Below are positions 1 to 8,126 of a stretch of 64,000 bases of DNA, piece after piece. The position numbers and the translations under genes were made by a program. Source of the stretch: Nitrospira defluvii (GTDB lineage Bacteria; Nitrospirota; Nitrospiria; Nitrospirales; Nitrospiraceae). The stretch spans positions 2,627,501 to 2,691,500 of the forward strand of contig FP929003.1 of assembly GCA_000196815.1 (NCBI GenBank), read 5' to 3'. The notes under the pieces are model-generated. The model was given only the letters and a program-made list of their open reading frames with translations, ran no database searches and was not told where the DNA came from. Position 1 is the first letter of the stretch, and every line of letters begins with the position of its first letter.

Positions 1-647
1 ACCGGATCCTTCCCATAATCACGCATCGACCGTATGCGCTCGGCGATGCCGGCGTCGTTCGTCGTCAATATACCGGCTTCAATGGCAGTCACCACCTTCG
101 TGGGGCTGAGCGAAAACACTTCGCAAACCCCGAACTGCCCGAGTGGCTGGCCCTTGTAGGTGGCCCCCAGGCCCTGCGCGCTGTCGAAATAGACGGGGAT
201 CCCCCGCCTGCGGCCAATCTCCAGCAAGGCGTCAACGTCCGGCGGCAACCCGTACACCGAGACCCCGCAAATGGCGCCGGTGTTGGGGGTGATGTTGCGT
301 TCCACATCCGCGGGATCCAATGTGCAGGTCCCCGGAAGGCAATCGCAAAAGACCGGCACGAGGCGATTCCAGAGCAACGCCTGAGCGGTGGCCGCAAAGG
401 TGAACGATGGCACAATGACCTCGGTGCCTGGGCGTAATCCGAGCGCTTGCGGCACCAGCATGAGGCCCGCAGTACAAGAGGAGAGCGCAATCGCATACCG
501 CGCCCCGGTGACGCGACAGGCCTGCTCTTCCAAACTTCGCACGACCGGACCGACGGTCACGATTCCCGTTTCCCACCCGTCGTGCATCATGGTGAGAATG
601 GTCTCCAAGGCAGGGAGCGTGGGTCTGATGATCGGCATTGTGGTCAC
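1..647 (-). CDS. DegT/DnrJ/EryC1/StrS-type aminotransferase, 3' end outside window
   Basis: PLP-dependent sugar aminotransferase family, which typically adds an amino group to a nucleotide keto-sugar. The product begins with PIIRPTLPALETILTMM and shows the family features: the SSCTAGLMLVPQAL helix, the PSFTFAATAQAL segment, the PVYFDSAQGLGA aspartate that pairs with the PLP ring, and the Schiff-base lysine in SLSPTKVVT. The C-terminal third lies before base 1. A GTG at 647 has GGAGG five bases upstream and is preferred; an in-frame ATG at 638 is the alternative. It is the last visible gene of the polysaccharide/amino-acid tailoring block. The 275 bases upstream (648-922) show no convincing gene. 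The substrate is unknown. Confidence 0.85.
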   Translation of the reverse strand, partial: MTTMPIIRPTLPALETILTMMHDGWETGIVTVGPVVRSLEEQACRVTGARYAIALSSCTAGLMLVPQALGLRPGTEVIVPSFTFAATAQALLWNRLVPVFCDCLPGTCTLDPADVERNITPNTGAICGVSVYGLPPDVDALLEIGRRRGIPVYFDSAQGLGATYKGQPLGQFGVCEVFSLSPTKVVTAIEAGILTTNDAGIAERIRSMRDYGKDP

Positions 648-922
648 GGTATCCTCCGTAATGTAGGTGAAGCAGGTATCGGATGATGCTGGGCGAAGAT
701 TCCGAATAGTCGGGTGCGGCGCAATCGAGACAGGCGAAGGTCAGCGGTTCCGGCGCGCTCCTCGTGAAGAGGCAGAGACCGGACTTCGTATTGCGAATGG
801 AGCCGAGGAGGCCCCCTCAGTCTAGAGTTTCTGGAAACATGGCTGCGGCAAGGCTCTGCGAAACCGGGGAAAGACATCGAGCACCCGGATGGGCGTCGAC
901 ACGGAGGCGAGAAAATCCGTAT

Positions 923-1402
923 TCAGCCGCCATACTCCCACGGTGTGTCGGCCATTGTGAGTGGTTTGACCCGTTCCCGACAGACTGCCTCGAGGACTTC
1001 CAGAATAACCACGGCATGATCACTCCCTTGGTCGACGATCTGGCGGACGGCACATTCCAGATACGCAGGCGCATTACTAAGAATGGGCGCGAGGGTGGTG
1101 CCTTCGGAAAAGGGTTCGCCGTTGATCGTTCCGTCTTGAACGGCCGTCGGCGTAAAGAACTTTTTTGCCATCTCGGTTTGTTCGTGGCTCAGTACGTGAA
1201 GTGCCGCCACGGAACTTTTGGCAAGACAACGAAATACGCTGTTGGTCGGGCGAACGGCGACCGTCAGCAGCGGCGGGGTGAAGGACGCCTGCGACACCCA
1301 GGTGACGGTCGCGGCGCCGAAACCGTCATCGCTGCGGGAGGTCAGAATATAGACCCCGTTGGTGAACATACGGAGCGCGTGTTTCTTATCGGTGACATTC
1401 AT
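923..1402 (-). CDS. Flavin reductase-like protein
   Basis: A 159-residue protein of the flavin reductase-like (FMN-binding split barrel) family. Members reduce free FMN or FAD with NAD(P)H and supply it to a partner monooxygenase. Typical features are the N-terminal ALRMFTNGVYILTS strand, SQASFTPPLLTVAV, and a central region with SVAALHVLSHEQ. The start at 1402 has GGAG seven bases upstream. A luciferase-like monooxygenase lies at 6913-7935 in the same run of genes, so I infer a two-component FMNH2-dependent oxygenase pair. The partnership is inferred from context. Confidence in the family is high. Confidence 0.85.
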   Translation of the reverse strand: MNVTDKKHALRMFTNGVYILTSRSDDGFGAATVTWVSQASFTPPLLTVAVRPTNSVFRCLAKSSVAALHVLSHEQTEMAKKFFTPTAVQDGTINGEPFSEGTTLAPILSNAPAYLECAVRQIVDQGSDHAVVILEVLEAVCRERVKPLTMADTPWEYGG

Positions 1403-1438
1403 GCGTGATCTCCACAAACTGAAGCCATCTCGATCGAC

Positions 1439-2257
1439 TCAACGGCCTGCTTCCGGCAGCGTCTTTGTGAAACGCGCGGCCAGCTGTTCTACGGGTATCG
1501 TGAGCCGTATCGTTCGCCCAAGGAGCACCGCCCCTCGACCGGCTATCGCTTCCCACCGGTCCGGCGCATCGAAACAGAGCAGCCGGCGCCGAGGGTCCAA
1601 CCGATGGAGCGCGGCCAAGGCCGCCTCATCGTCCAGCAGCACCGATGAGGCAATACGGAAGAAGTCTGTCCCCAACCGACCGATCGTATAGGCGGCCCGC
1701 TGGGTGCTGAGCGCGAACTGGGAGAATCCGTATTGACTGTAGTCGTGGTCTGCAGGACCAAGAAAAGTCGATGACCAGGCTTGGCCCGCGGAGGGCGACA
1801 CCGAAGGAATCGGCACTGCCGTCACGATGCGCTGCGCGACCGGCTCCAGGCCCAATGAGCGATACCAGGCGGCGGCTCGCGTATTGTCCTCGTAGACGTC
1901 CAGCGAAAGGGTGCGCGCCGCGCCGGTATTGAGCCCGGCCAGCCCGCGAGCCCACAACCAGGTGCCGACCCGACGGCCCTGTACCGACGGATGCACGAAC
2001 AAGTGGTTGAGGAACAGCTCCTCGCCCTCGTACCGCCAGGCCGACATCCCCACGATGTGCCCTCCGACCTCGGCCACCAGAAACCGGTTTGCCGACGCCG
2101 ACGCAATCTGATCGCGAATGAATCGATCCAGCCCGGTGCCACCCAGAATCGTCGTCTCTCGCATGAGCGGGCTTGCAGCCGCGCGAACGACTTCTGCCAT
2201 GGCGATACTATCGTCCGGTGATGCCGCCCTGATGATGGGAGATGAGGCGCTGGCCAT
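1439..2257 (-). CDS. GNAT-family N-acyltransferase
   Basis: 272 residues. The N-terminal half is a GNAT domain: IIRAASPDDSIAMAEVV, the central HIVGMSAWRYEGEELFLNHL strands, the acyl-CoA loop in VQGRRVGTWLW, and a late AAAWYRSLGLEPV helix. The C-terminal half looks like a second degenerate GNAT-like or unrelated domain. The ATG at 2257 is chosen because the longer frame runs into the upstream FemAB-like gene; the ribosome-binding site is weak. The neighbours (FemAB-like, NeuD-like, carrier protein) suggest acyl or aminoacyl transfer to a sugar amine. The substrate is unknown. Confidence 0.75.
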   Translation of the reverse strand: MASASSPIIRAASPDDSIAMAEVVRAAASPLMRETTILGGTGLDRFIRDQIASASANRFLVAEVGGHIVGMSAWRYEGEELFLNHLFVHPSVQGRRVGTWLWARGLAGLNTGAARTLSLDVYEDNTRAAAWYRSLGLEPVAQRIVTAVPIPSVSPSAGQAWSSTFLGPADHDYSQYGFSQFALSTQRAAYTIGRLGTDFFRIASSVLLDDEAALAALHRLDPRRRLLCFDAPDRWEAIAGRGAVLLGRTIRLTIPVEQLAARFTKTLPEAGR

Positions 2258-2312
2258 CGATACACCGCTGTCTCGCGAGGGTGATGGATTATTCAAGTCA
2301 GCCGTCTGGAAG

Positions 2313-3428
2313 TCAGGCGTCCACACCAGGCTCGGATGTGACCACCGACGCCGCCGGGACCGGCGGCAGATGGGGTGCATGGGGTACGGCCCTGCGATAG
2401 GCGGGAAAAAAATTCGTCGGAATCGAGTGATCTCCCCCGGCTTGCGTCGCTGCCACCTGCGACAGATTTTCATACCTGGATTGATCCACGATCAGGCGGT
2501 AAGAGTAGAAATCCGCCCGGGCATCTGAAAATCCTGCCTTGAAGTGGAACAACGAATCGTACGCGCCTCCGACTCCACCGCCCAGATGCAAGACCCGGTT
2601 CAACCGCTCCTGCGCCCAGGCCCGCATGAAGGGAATAATGAGCTTATTCGGTCCCAGGCGCAGATACTCCGTCGCCGTCGCCGACAGGTGATAATGCACC
2701 AATCCTCCCATCTCGACGAAGATGCCCCCTGCCACCACCGATCCGCTTGGGGAGCGAACGCAACAGAGATGCATGGCAGGACCGAGAATGGTCTTTAGAT
2801 CGGTGAAATATTGCTCCGAATACAGACACGTCACTGCCCCCACCCGCTGCATCGTGGCACGATAGAGCGACGCGAATTCTCCCAAACGCCCCCAATCGTC
2901 GACCGACACGTCAAAGCCATCCTGGACTAGCCGCTGATAGTTCTGTTTGTGATTTCTTCGCACCTGCTTCCAGAACTCATCCTCCGTGAGGGACAAGTCG
3001 AGATAAATGGTCGGCCCATGGTGCACCAGCTGCCCGAATCGGCACAGATCTCCCTTGTTGAGCTCTGAGAAGGGATGGAGGCGAAAAAATGCCGCCACCA
3101 TGTTCCGTTCCTTTGCCAGCGCGACAAAGGCCTCGATAAACGCCGGCAACTGCTCCTGCGTGGGAGCCACCAGCGGGGTGGAATACCCGTAGGGCGAGAC
3201 GCAATCACACCATCCCGGAGACGCATTCAGCGACTCCGGCAGGGGGCGAATGATCAGGGGGACTAAAAACGACGCGCCTCGATACTGGGCGTAGAACGCT
3301 ATGGGGATCCCGCCCTCATGATAGGCGCACAACTTCACATAATCCGGTAGATGGTAGAAGTCGTGCCAGTTTGATTCGAGATACCGCTGCCACCGTGGAT
3401 CATCGGGCGAAATAAATTCCGCATGCAT
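2313..3428 (-). CDS. FemAB-like aminoacyl/acyl transferase
   Basis: 371 residues that read as the double-GNAT fold of FemAB/FemX-like enzymes, which transfer amino acids to cell-wall or sugar amines. Supporting segments are WHDFYHLPDYVKLC near the N-terminus, FWKQVRRNHKQNYQRL in the first half, and the C-terminal NKLIIPFMRAWAQERL followed by LHLGGGVGG and SLFHFKAGFS, a layout seen in FemAB-like proteins of polysaccharide loci. ATG 3428 follows GGGGAGG at five bases. It lies 49 bases after the NeuD-like gene. In this context it may move the product of the adenylation/carrier pair onto an aminosugar; that is inference. Confidence 0.7.
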   Translation of the reverse strand: MHAEFISPDDPRWQRYLESNWHDFYHLPDYVKLCAYHEGGIPIAFYAQYRGASFLVPLIIRPLPESLNASPGWCDCVSPYGYSTPLVAPTQEQLPAFIEAFVALAKERNMVAAFFRLHPFSELNKGDLCRFGQLVHHGPTIYLDLSLTEDEFWKQVRRNHKQNYQRLVQDGFDVSVDDWGRLGEFASLYRATMQRVGAVTCLYSEQYFTDLKTILGPAMHLCCVRSPSGSVVAGGIFVEMGGLVHYHLSATATEYLRLGPNKLIIPFMRAWAQERLNRVLHLGGGVGGAYDSLFHFKAGFSDARADFYSYRLIVDQSRYENLSQVAATQAGGDHSIPTNFFPAYRRAVPHAPHLPPVPAASVVTSEPGVDA

Positions 3429-3477
3429 CGCAACCTCCCCGTCCAGCCTAACAAAGATGACGGAACGCCGAAGGGCC

Positions 3478-4185
3478 CTATGGCGCCACCGGCGCCGAAT
3501 TCGTCGAGGTCCCAGCAGCCAGGCCGGCCGCTTCATTCTTCTTGCGCAGGACCGGGAGAGCCCTGGCCGGGTTTCCCAGCACGGTTGTGCCGTTCTCCAC
3601 GGCTGCATAGACGGCCGCCCCCATGCCGACCGTGGCCCAATCCCCGACCGGCGTATTCAAGAGAATGGAAGCCCCGGCTCCCACGAGGGTGCCCTCCCCC
3701 ACCTTGGCCCCACCGGACAACATCGCGCCTCCCCCGATGACGGCATAGGGTCCGATCACGACGTCATGCCCCACGAGCACCCCCGGATTGATCACGACGT
3801 GAGCGCCGATCACGCTCTGGGAACTCACGAAGGCCCGTGCCCCGACAATGACGCCGGGGCCCAGAACCACCGACGGTCGGATCAGAGCCGAAGCATCCAC
3901 GATCGCCGGGAGCGACAACCCCCAGCTTTCGATCTCTCCGATCAGGTCGCGGCGGACCGCCGGACTGCCGATGGCCACGCACACCGCCGATTGCTCGGGA
4001 TCGACGGCTCTCAGGAAGGCCCGAGAGCCGACGACCTCGACCCCATGCACGATGGTCCCTGGCGCGACGGTGTCATCGATAAACGCCAGCGCATACTGCG
4101 CCGCGAGGGGAGACGACTGGACGATGTCCACGACTTCCTTCCCTAATCCGCCTGCGCCCACAATGAAGAGTGTTCTCATGGTCAT
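3478..4185 (-). CDS. NeuD/PglD-like sugar O/N-acyltransferase (left-handed beta-helix)
   Basis: 235 residues with the two-part NeuD/PglD architecture. An N-terminal nucleotide-sugar-binding Rossmann-like domain starts TLFIVGAGGLGKEVVDIV. A C-terminal left-handed beta-helix of hexapeptide repeats follows (for example SVVLGPGVIVGARAFVS, HVVINPGVLVGHDVVIG, GAKVGEGTLVGAGASI). Family members acetylate amino sugars or sialic acid-like sugars. ATG at 4185 or in-frame ATG at 4179 are both possible. The gene sits 17 bases downstream of the methyltransferase in the tailoring block. Acyl donor and acceptor are unknown. Confidence 0.85.
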   Translation of the reverse strand: MTMRTLFIVGAGGLGKEVVDIVQSSPLAAQYALAFIDDTVAPGTIVHGVEVVGSRAFLRAVDPEQSAVCVAIGSPAVRRDLIGEIESWGLSLPAIVDASALIRPSVVLGPGVIVGARAFVSSQSVIGAHVVINPGVLVGHDVVIGPYAVIGGGAMLSGGAKVGEGTLVGAGASILLNTPVGDWATVGMGAAVYAAVENGTTVLGNPARALPVLRKKNEAAGLAAGTSTNSAPVAP

Positions 4186-4202
4186 GTATCCGATCTCTGG
4201 AC

Positions 4203-5018
4203 CTACGCGCCCGCCTGGTTTCGGACTTTCACGCGCAACATGTGAATCGTGTAGGGGATGCCTTCAGGACTCTGAAGAGTAGCGATCGAGTCTTTCACCG
4301 CACGGTCGCAATCGGCGCGCTTCTCGGCCGGAATGTCGACCAGCTGGCCCTCGATACGCACCCACCACGTCCAATGCCCCTCCAGGGTATCGAAGTACGT
4401 GTCGTGGGACTCCTCAACCGTCACCGCGCGTCCCGCAAAGGCTTTGCCGAACAGCTGTTGGGCCTCATCCTTTGTCAACTGCTGGCGCATCCCCGCCGAC
4501 CGCAATAGCGCCGCCGGTCCCATGTATTTGAGAAACACAGGGGTCGTCTTGCGGATGAATTCATGACCGTTGTTGCGGCCGATGAAGAACAGATCCATGT
4601 CCCCGTCGTCCTTCAGCACACGCGCCAACTCCTCCGCCGACCGGGTGAGGTTCGTCGTCCAATGAAACGCCAAGATGCTGTAGAGATAGTCGATGCTCTT
4701 CGACTCCAGCGGAATCTGCTCGAACGACCCGTTGAACAGGCGGATGTTGGCCTGCCCGCGCGCCAATTCCGCGGCCAGGGCCCGCATGTTATCGGCCGGT
4801 TCTACACCGATGAAACGGCGATCGCCCCCTTCGTGAGACGCCAACTCGCAGAGGGCCCGTCCGGTCCCGCAGCCGATATCGGCGACCGTGCGATACCGCT
4901 CCTTGAGTTCGATCGCAGCCAAGGCTTTTTCCGCAGCCAGATACCAACAGGATTGCGACTCCTCGTCCCGACGGTATTCATCCGCCAGGCGCGAATATGT
5001 TTCGACGATTTTATTCAT
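4203..5018 (-). CDS. Class I SAM-dependent methyltransferase
   Basis: 271 residues. The SAM-binding motif I is YRTVADIGCGTGRALCEL, followed by an acidic loop in FIGVEPADNMRALA and motif IV/V around SIDYLYSILAFHWTTN. ATG 5018 follows AAGGA at about nine bases and excludes a 25-codon upstream extension without coding character. It starts 13 bases after the carrier-protein stop, so the two are likely co-translated. A plausible target is the carrier-bound or free amino-acid intermediate of the module, but nothing in the sequence fixes the substrate. Confidence 0.8.
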   Translation of the reverse strand: MNKIVETYSRLADEYRRDEESQSCWYLAAEKALAAIELKERYRTVADIGCGTGRALCELASHEGGDRRFIGVEPADNMRALAAELARGQANIRLFNGSFEQIPLESKSIDYLYSILAFHWTTNLTRSAEELARVLKDDGDMDLFFIGRNNGHEFIRKTTPVFLKYMGPAALLRSAGMRQQLTKDEAQQLFGKAFAGRAVTVEESHDTYFDTLEGHWTWWVRIEGQLVDIPAEKRADCDRAVKDSIATLQSPEGIPYTIHMLRVKVRNQAGA

Positions 5019-5031
5019 GAGTGTATTCCTT

Positions 5032-5304
5032 TCAACAGGGTGACGCTTGCGACATGGCACATCGACAGAGGCCCTTGATCGTGGTGAACTCACTCGGATC
5101 TATGTCGTTTAAATCAATGCGATTTCCCGTCTGTTGCTCAACCTCGAGCATCATTTCGATGAATCCCCGCGAATCCAGAATCCCGGCCGCGATCAGATCC
5201 GTGTCCTCTGAAAAGTCCGGTACATCCACACCGTTCGTGCTTCGGCCCCGCTTGACCCACTCGGTGATATGTTTCGCCAATGCTGTTTCCTGTGCTGTCC
5301 TCAT
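5032..5304 (-). CDS. Acyl/peptidyl carrier protein
   Basis: A 90-residue stand-alone carrier protein. The phosphopantetheine site is Ser45 in DLIAAGILDSRGFIEMM, followed by the expected helix II/III pattern EVEQQTGNRIDLNDID. ATG 5304 overlaps the stop of the adenylation gene by four bases (ATGA) and has GGAGG upstream, the classic arrangement for a paired ligase and carrier. The protein should hold an activated amino acid as a thioester for the neighbouring oxygenase, methyltransferase or transferases. Its C-terminus has two extra cysteines (CRC and a terminal Cys). Confidence 0.88.
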   Translation of the reverse strand: MRTAQETALAKHITEWVKRGRSTNGVDVPDFSEDTDLIAAGILDSRGFIEMMLEVEQQTGNRIDLNDIDPSEFTTIKGLCRCAMSQASPC

Positions 5305-6908
5305 TGCTGTTCCTCCTTCAATAATTCCCGCAACTTCATTCGATCCGTCTTCCCATGCACGTTCAACGGCATGTGTTCCAGAAACCTGATGCGGCTCGGC
5401 ACCATGTAATCGGGCAAAACGCGCCGGCAATGTTGCAGGATAGGCCCGACCTCCTGCGCGGCGTCTCCGGCGATGAACGCGACGATTCCCTCGGCCAGGC
5501 CTTCCTTCACCGGCCAGGCCAGCGCCGCGACTTGCTGGGATCCCGAGGCTTCCCGCAAGGTGAACTCGACTTCAGGCAATTCAACCCGATGCCCCCGGAT
5601 TTTCACTTGATGATCGATTCGTCCGAGATACTGCAGGCAGCCGTCTCGATCCTCCATCACCAGATCGCCTGTCCGGTACCAGAGTTCGTCGCCTGCTCCG
5701 GGCAAGGTGACGAACTGTTTCTTGGTCTGTTCGGGGTTATTCCAATACCCCTGCGTCACCTGGGAACCGGAGAGACACAACTCCCCGCTGTCTCCCGCGG
5801 CGACCGAATGGAACGTGGAGTCGATCACGCAGGTCTTCTGGCCCGTGAACGCGCGGCCGATCGGCGTGATTCCCGACTTGCAGATATCGGGCGAAATTTC
5901 GGAATTCCAACGATAGTGAGTAATCGCGATGGTGGTTTCGGTCGGACCATAGAGATTCTCGACCAACGAATTCGGCGCGGCCTCCTGCCAGACCTGGGCA
6001 TGCCGACCGAGCAACGGTTCTCCACAAAACAGGCTCGCCCGCAACGTGGGAAACAGTCCGGGTTTGAGCATCCCGAGTTTTTCCATGACCCCGATGACCG
6101 ACGGAACCGAGAACCACATGGTAATGGCATGGTCGCGGATGAACTTGGCGGGCGCCATGACAGTATGGTCCGGCATGGCATAGAGGCAGGCGCCTCCTTC
6201 CCAGCAGACGAACATGTCGTGCACGCTCAGGTCGAAGCTCATCTCAAACATCTGCGAGAAGCGGTCTTCGTCGTTCACCGCATATCGGTCGGCGATATAC
6301 CGGACATAGGCCGCGAGGTTGCTTTGTCGAACCGGCACGCCTTTCGGGTCGCCGGTACTGCCCGACGTGAATAATAAATAGGCGATCGGATCGTCGCCTT
6401 CCCGGGGATCGGCAGCGAGAAGTGCTCCCTCTGCCATGGCGCTGCCGGGAACGAACTGGTGCTGTGGAAATGAGGCGCTGAGTCCGTCGAGATCCTCCAT
6501 ATCGGGGCAGATCAAGACGGTTCGCTGTGGAAGTTTCGGAAGCAGCAGTTCCAGATGCCTCCGCGCCTCTTTCCCGACGATCAGAATGTCCGGACCGGCC
6601 AGGGTGAGAATCCGCAGCAACCGTTCGGTCGGCAGCTTGGGATTCAACGGTACGTAGCCCTTCCCCGCTCCGAGGATGCCCAGTACCCCCGCGTAAGCCG
6701 TGAGGCTCCGATGGGCCAGCAAGGCGACCAGCGGCATGGGCGGCGGAGACGTTTTTCGAATCGTGGCCGCGATCCTCCCGGCCAGACGGCCCAACTCCTC
6801 ATAGGAGTGAACCTTGCCGTCGACGTACAGGGCCGGCCGTGATCCGACCCTGCGCATGGATTCCATGAACCCCCTCAAGGGGCCGCGTATCGGTTGCTGT
6901 ATCCCCAT
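5301..6908 (-). CDS. Stand-alone amino-acid adenylation (AMP-ligase) protein
   Basis: 535 residues, a single NRPS-type adenylation domain with no fused carrier. Visible core motifs are A3 TSGSTGDPKG (181-190), A4 FDLSVHDMF (225-233), A5 YGPTETT (320-326), A7 YRTGD (411-415), A8 GRIDHQVKIRGHRVEL (429-444) and the catalytic A10 lysine at about 520 in NVHGKTDR. It should make an aminoacyl adenylate and load the carrier protein encoded immediately downstream. The aspartate in A4 at the position of GrsA Asp235 points to an alpha-amino acid. ATG 6908 follows AAGGGG and starts four bases after the monooxygenase stop; a 79-codon longer frame lacks homologous character. Confidence 0.9.
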   Translation of the reverse strand: MGIQQPIRGPLRGFMESMRRVGSRPALYVDGKVHSYEELGRLAGRIAATIRKTSPPPMPLVALLAHRSLTAYAGVLGILGAGKGYVPLNPKLPTERLLRILTLAGPDILIVGKEARRHLELLLPKLPQRTVLICPDMEDLDGLSASFPQHQFVPGSAMAEGALLAADPREGDDPIAYLLFTSGSTGDPKGVPVRQSNLAAYVRYIADRYAVNDEDRFSQMFEMSFDLSVHDMFVCWEGGACLYAMPDHTVMAPAKFIRDHAITMWFSVPSVIGVMEKLGMLKPGLFPTLRASLFCGEPLLGRHAQVWQEAAPNSLVENLYGPTETTIAITHYRWNSEISPDICKSGITPIGRAFTGQKTCVIDSTFHSVAAGDSGELCLSGSQVTQGYWNNPEQTKKQFVTLPGAGDELWYRTGDLVMEDRDGCLQYLGRIDHQVKIRGHRVELPEVEFTLREASGSQQVAALAWPVKEGLAEGIVAFIAGDAAQEVGPILQHCRRVLPDYMVPSRIRFLEHMPLNVHGKTDRMKLRELLKEEQQ

Positions 6909-6912
6909 ATGG

Positions 6913-7935
6913 TCACCCCTTTTCAGCCATGGCCCAGGCCTGTTGGAACGCCACGCCCGTGTGCCGCAGTTCTTCCTTGTCCGGTGGAATATCGAGAATG
7001 AAACTCCGATACCCCGCGCCGATATAGCGGGCGATCTCCCGTGCCACGGTCTCGTACCCGCCCACGAGATAAGGACAGAAGGTCTTGTAGTTCTGGAAAG
7101 GCACGAGCCAGTAAGGATTTCGATCCACCGTTGTGCTCTCGGCAAGGTCGGACAACTGCTTGTGCCAGAGGGAATCCGACACCTTCATCGTCAATTGGTG
7201 GGCCAACTGCCCTTTCCGGTCTTCCGGGAATCGTTTATAGGCCACGTTCCAGGCTACGTCTTCTTCGGGTCGTGCAATGACGCCGATCCTGATCCCGGCC
7301 TTCTCCAGTCCATCGAGAGCGTTCATTTCTTCGTTGGGTGCCTTGGGATATTTGATTGCGGTGGCGCCCAGAGCGCGGCAACAGTCGAGCCCCGCCTCGG
7401 ATGAACCGGACAAGAAAATTCCGGGAAAGAGCTCCGGCGGCAAGACAGGAGTCAGGCGGAGATTGTCCACCGCGTAATACTCGCCCTGAAACGTCACCGC
7501 CCCTCCGGAAAGCAGGGCTTTGATGATGTGGGTGTACTCACGCAACCGATCGTACCGCTTATCATGGGGCGTCGTGTCCTTCAGCGTTTTGAGATCGTAG
7601 GCGAACCCGCCGGCGACCATGTTCAGATACACCCGCCGCCCGTGGAGAAAGGCCAAGGTGCTGACCATCTTGGCTACCGCATAGGGGTGCATGTAGAGGG
7701 GCTGCACCGCCACGAGCGGACAGAGGGTCTTCGTATTCTGGAGAATGATCTGCGCGACCAGCCAGGGATCGGCCAACCGGTTATCCGTATAGACGAGGGT
7801 ACCGGTACAGCCCTCCTGCTCGCTCCATTGAGCGATCTCAATGACCTCCTTCAAATACGCATCCGTCGTGCTTTCTGCCGATTGGGGACTGGTGGCGAAC
7901 ACTTCGACTGCATCACCGAACGTGTGAGCTTTCAT
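6913..7935 (-). CDS. LLM-class flavin-dependent monooxygenase
   Basis: 340 residues of the luciferase-like (alkanesulfonate monooxygenase-type) family, which use FMNH2 from a separate reductase. Family-like stretches include the N-terminal EVIEIAQWSEQEGCTGTLVY, the LCPLVAVQPLYMHPYAVAKM strand/helix, RRVYLNMVAGG, and a C-terminal GYETVAREIARYIGAGYRSF. ATG 7935 has GGAAGG upstream. It is the first gene of the tailoring module and is followed after four bases by the adenylation gene. LLM enzymes are known to oxidise carrier-bound amino acids in natural-product pathways; that role here is inferred. Confidence 0.88.
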   Translation of the reverse strand: MKAHTFGDAVEVFATSPQSAESTTDAYLKEVIEIAQWSEQEGCTGTLVYTDNRLADPWLVAQIILQNTKTLCPLVAVQPLYMHPYAVAKMVSTLAFLHGRRVYLNMVAGGFAYDLKTLKDTTPHDKRYDRLREYTHIIKALLSGGAVTFQGEYYAVDNLRLTPVLPPELFPGIFLSGSSEAGLDCCRALGATAIKYPKAPNEEMNALDGLEKAGIRIGVIARPEEDVAWNVAYKRFPEDRKGQLAHQLTMKVSDSLWHKQLSDLAESTTVDRNPYWLVPFQNYKTFCPYLVGGYETVAREIARYIGAGYRSFILDIPPDKEELRHTGVAFQQAWAMAEKG

Positions 7936-8052
7936 AGCGACCTTCCTTTGCCGAAATGGATCTGTTGGCGCACTGCAGATTCACGGTGGACAGAACTGCG
8001 ATGGATCAGGCAGTCGGCGACGCAGGCCGCAGAGCGGATCCCCTGTCATGGC

Positions 8053-8090
8053 GACGTCCTTCGGAATGGTGTCAAACGGTGAAGGACGTC
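8053..8090. other. Perfect 10-bp inverted repeat between sugar transferase and tailoring module
   Basis: GACGTCCTTC at 8053-8062 is matched by its exact complement at 8081-8090, with an 18-base loop. It lies in the 191-base gap between the sugar transferase gene and the monooxygenase gene. There is no T-run on the minus side, so it is not a textbook terminator. It could be an operator, a processing or attenuation hairpin, or the boundary between two transcripts. Confidence 0.5.
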
Positions 8091-8126
8091 TCTTACGAGG
8101 CTCGTGTGGTCGGGAGTGGAGCAGAC

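Noticed and set aside
648-922. Possible broken small gene between flavin reductase and aminotransferase
   Set aside because: One frame gives a Cys-containing stretch that looks faintly protein-like, but it has no start codon after the preceding stop and no recognisable motif.
764-1408. 214-residue plus-strand frame opposite the flavin reductase gene
   Set aside because: Antisense shadow of a gene with clear family motifs and a good ribosome-binding site.
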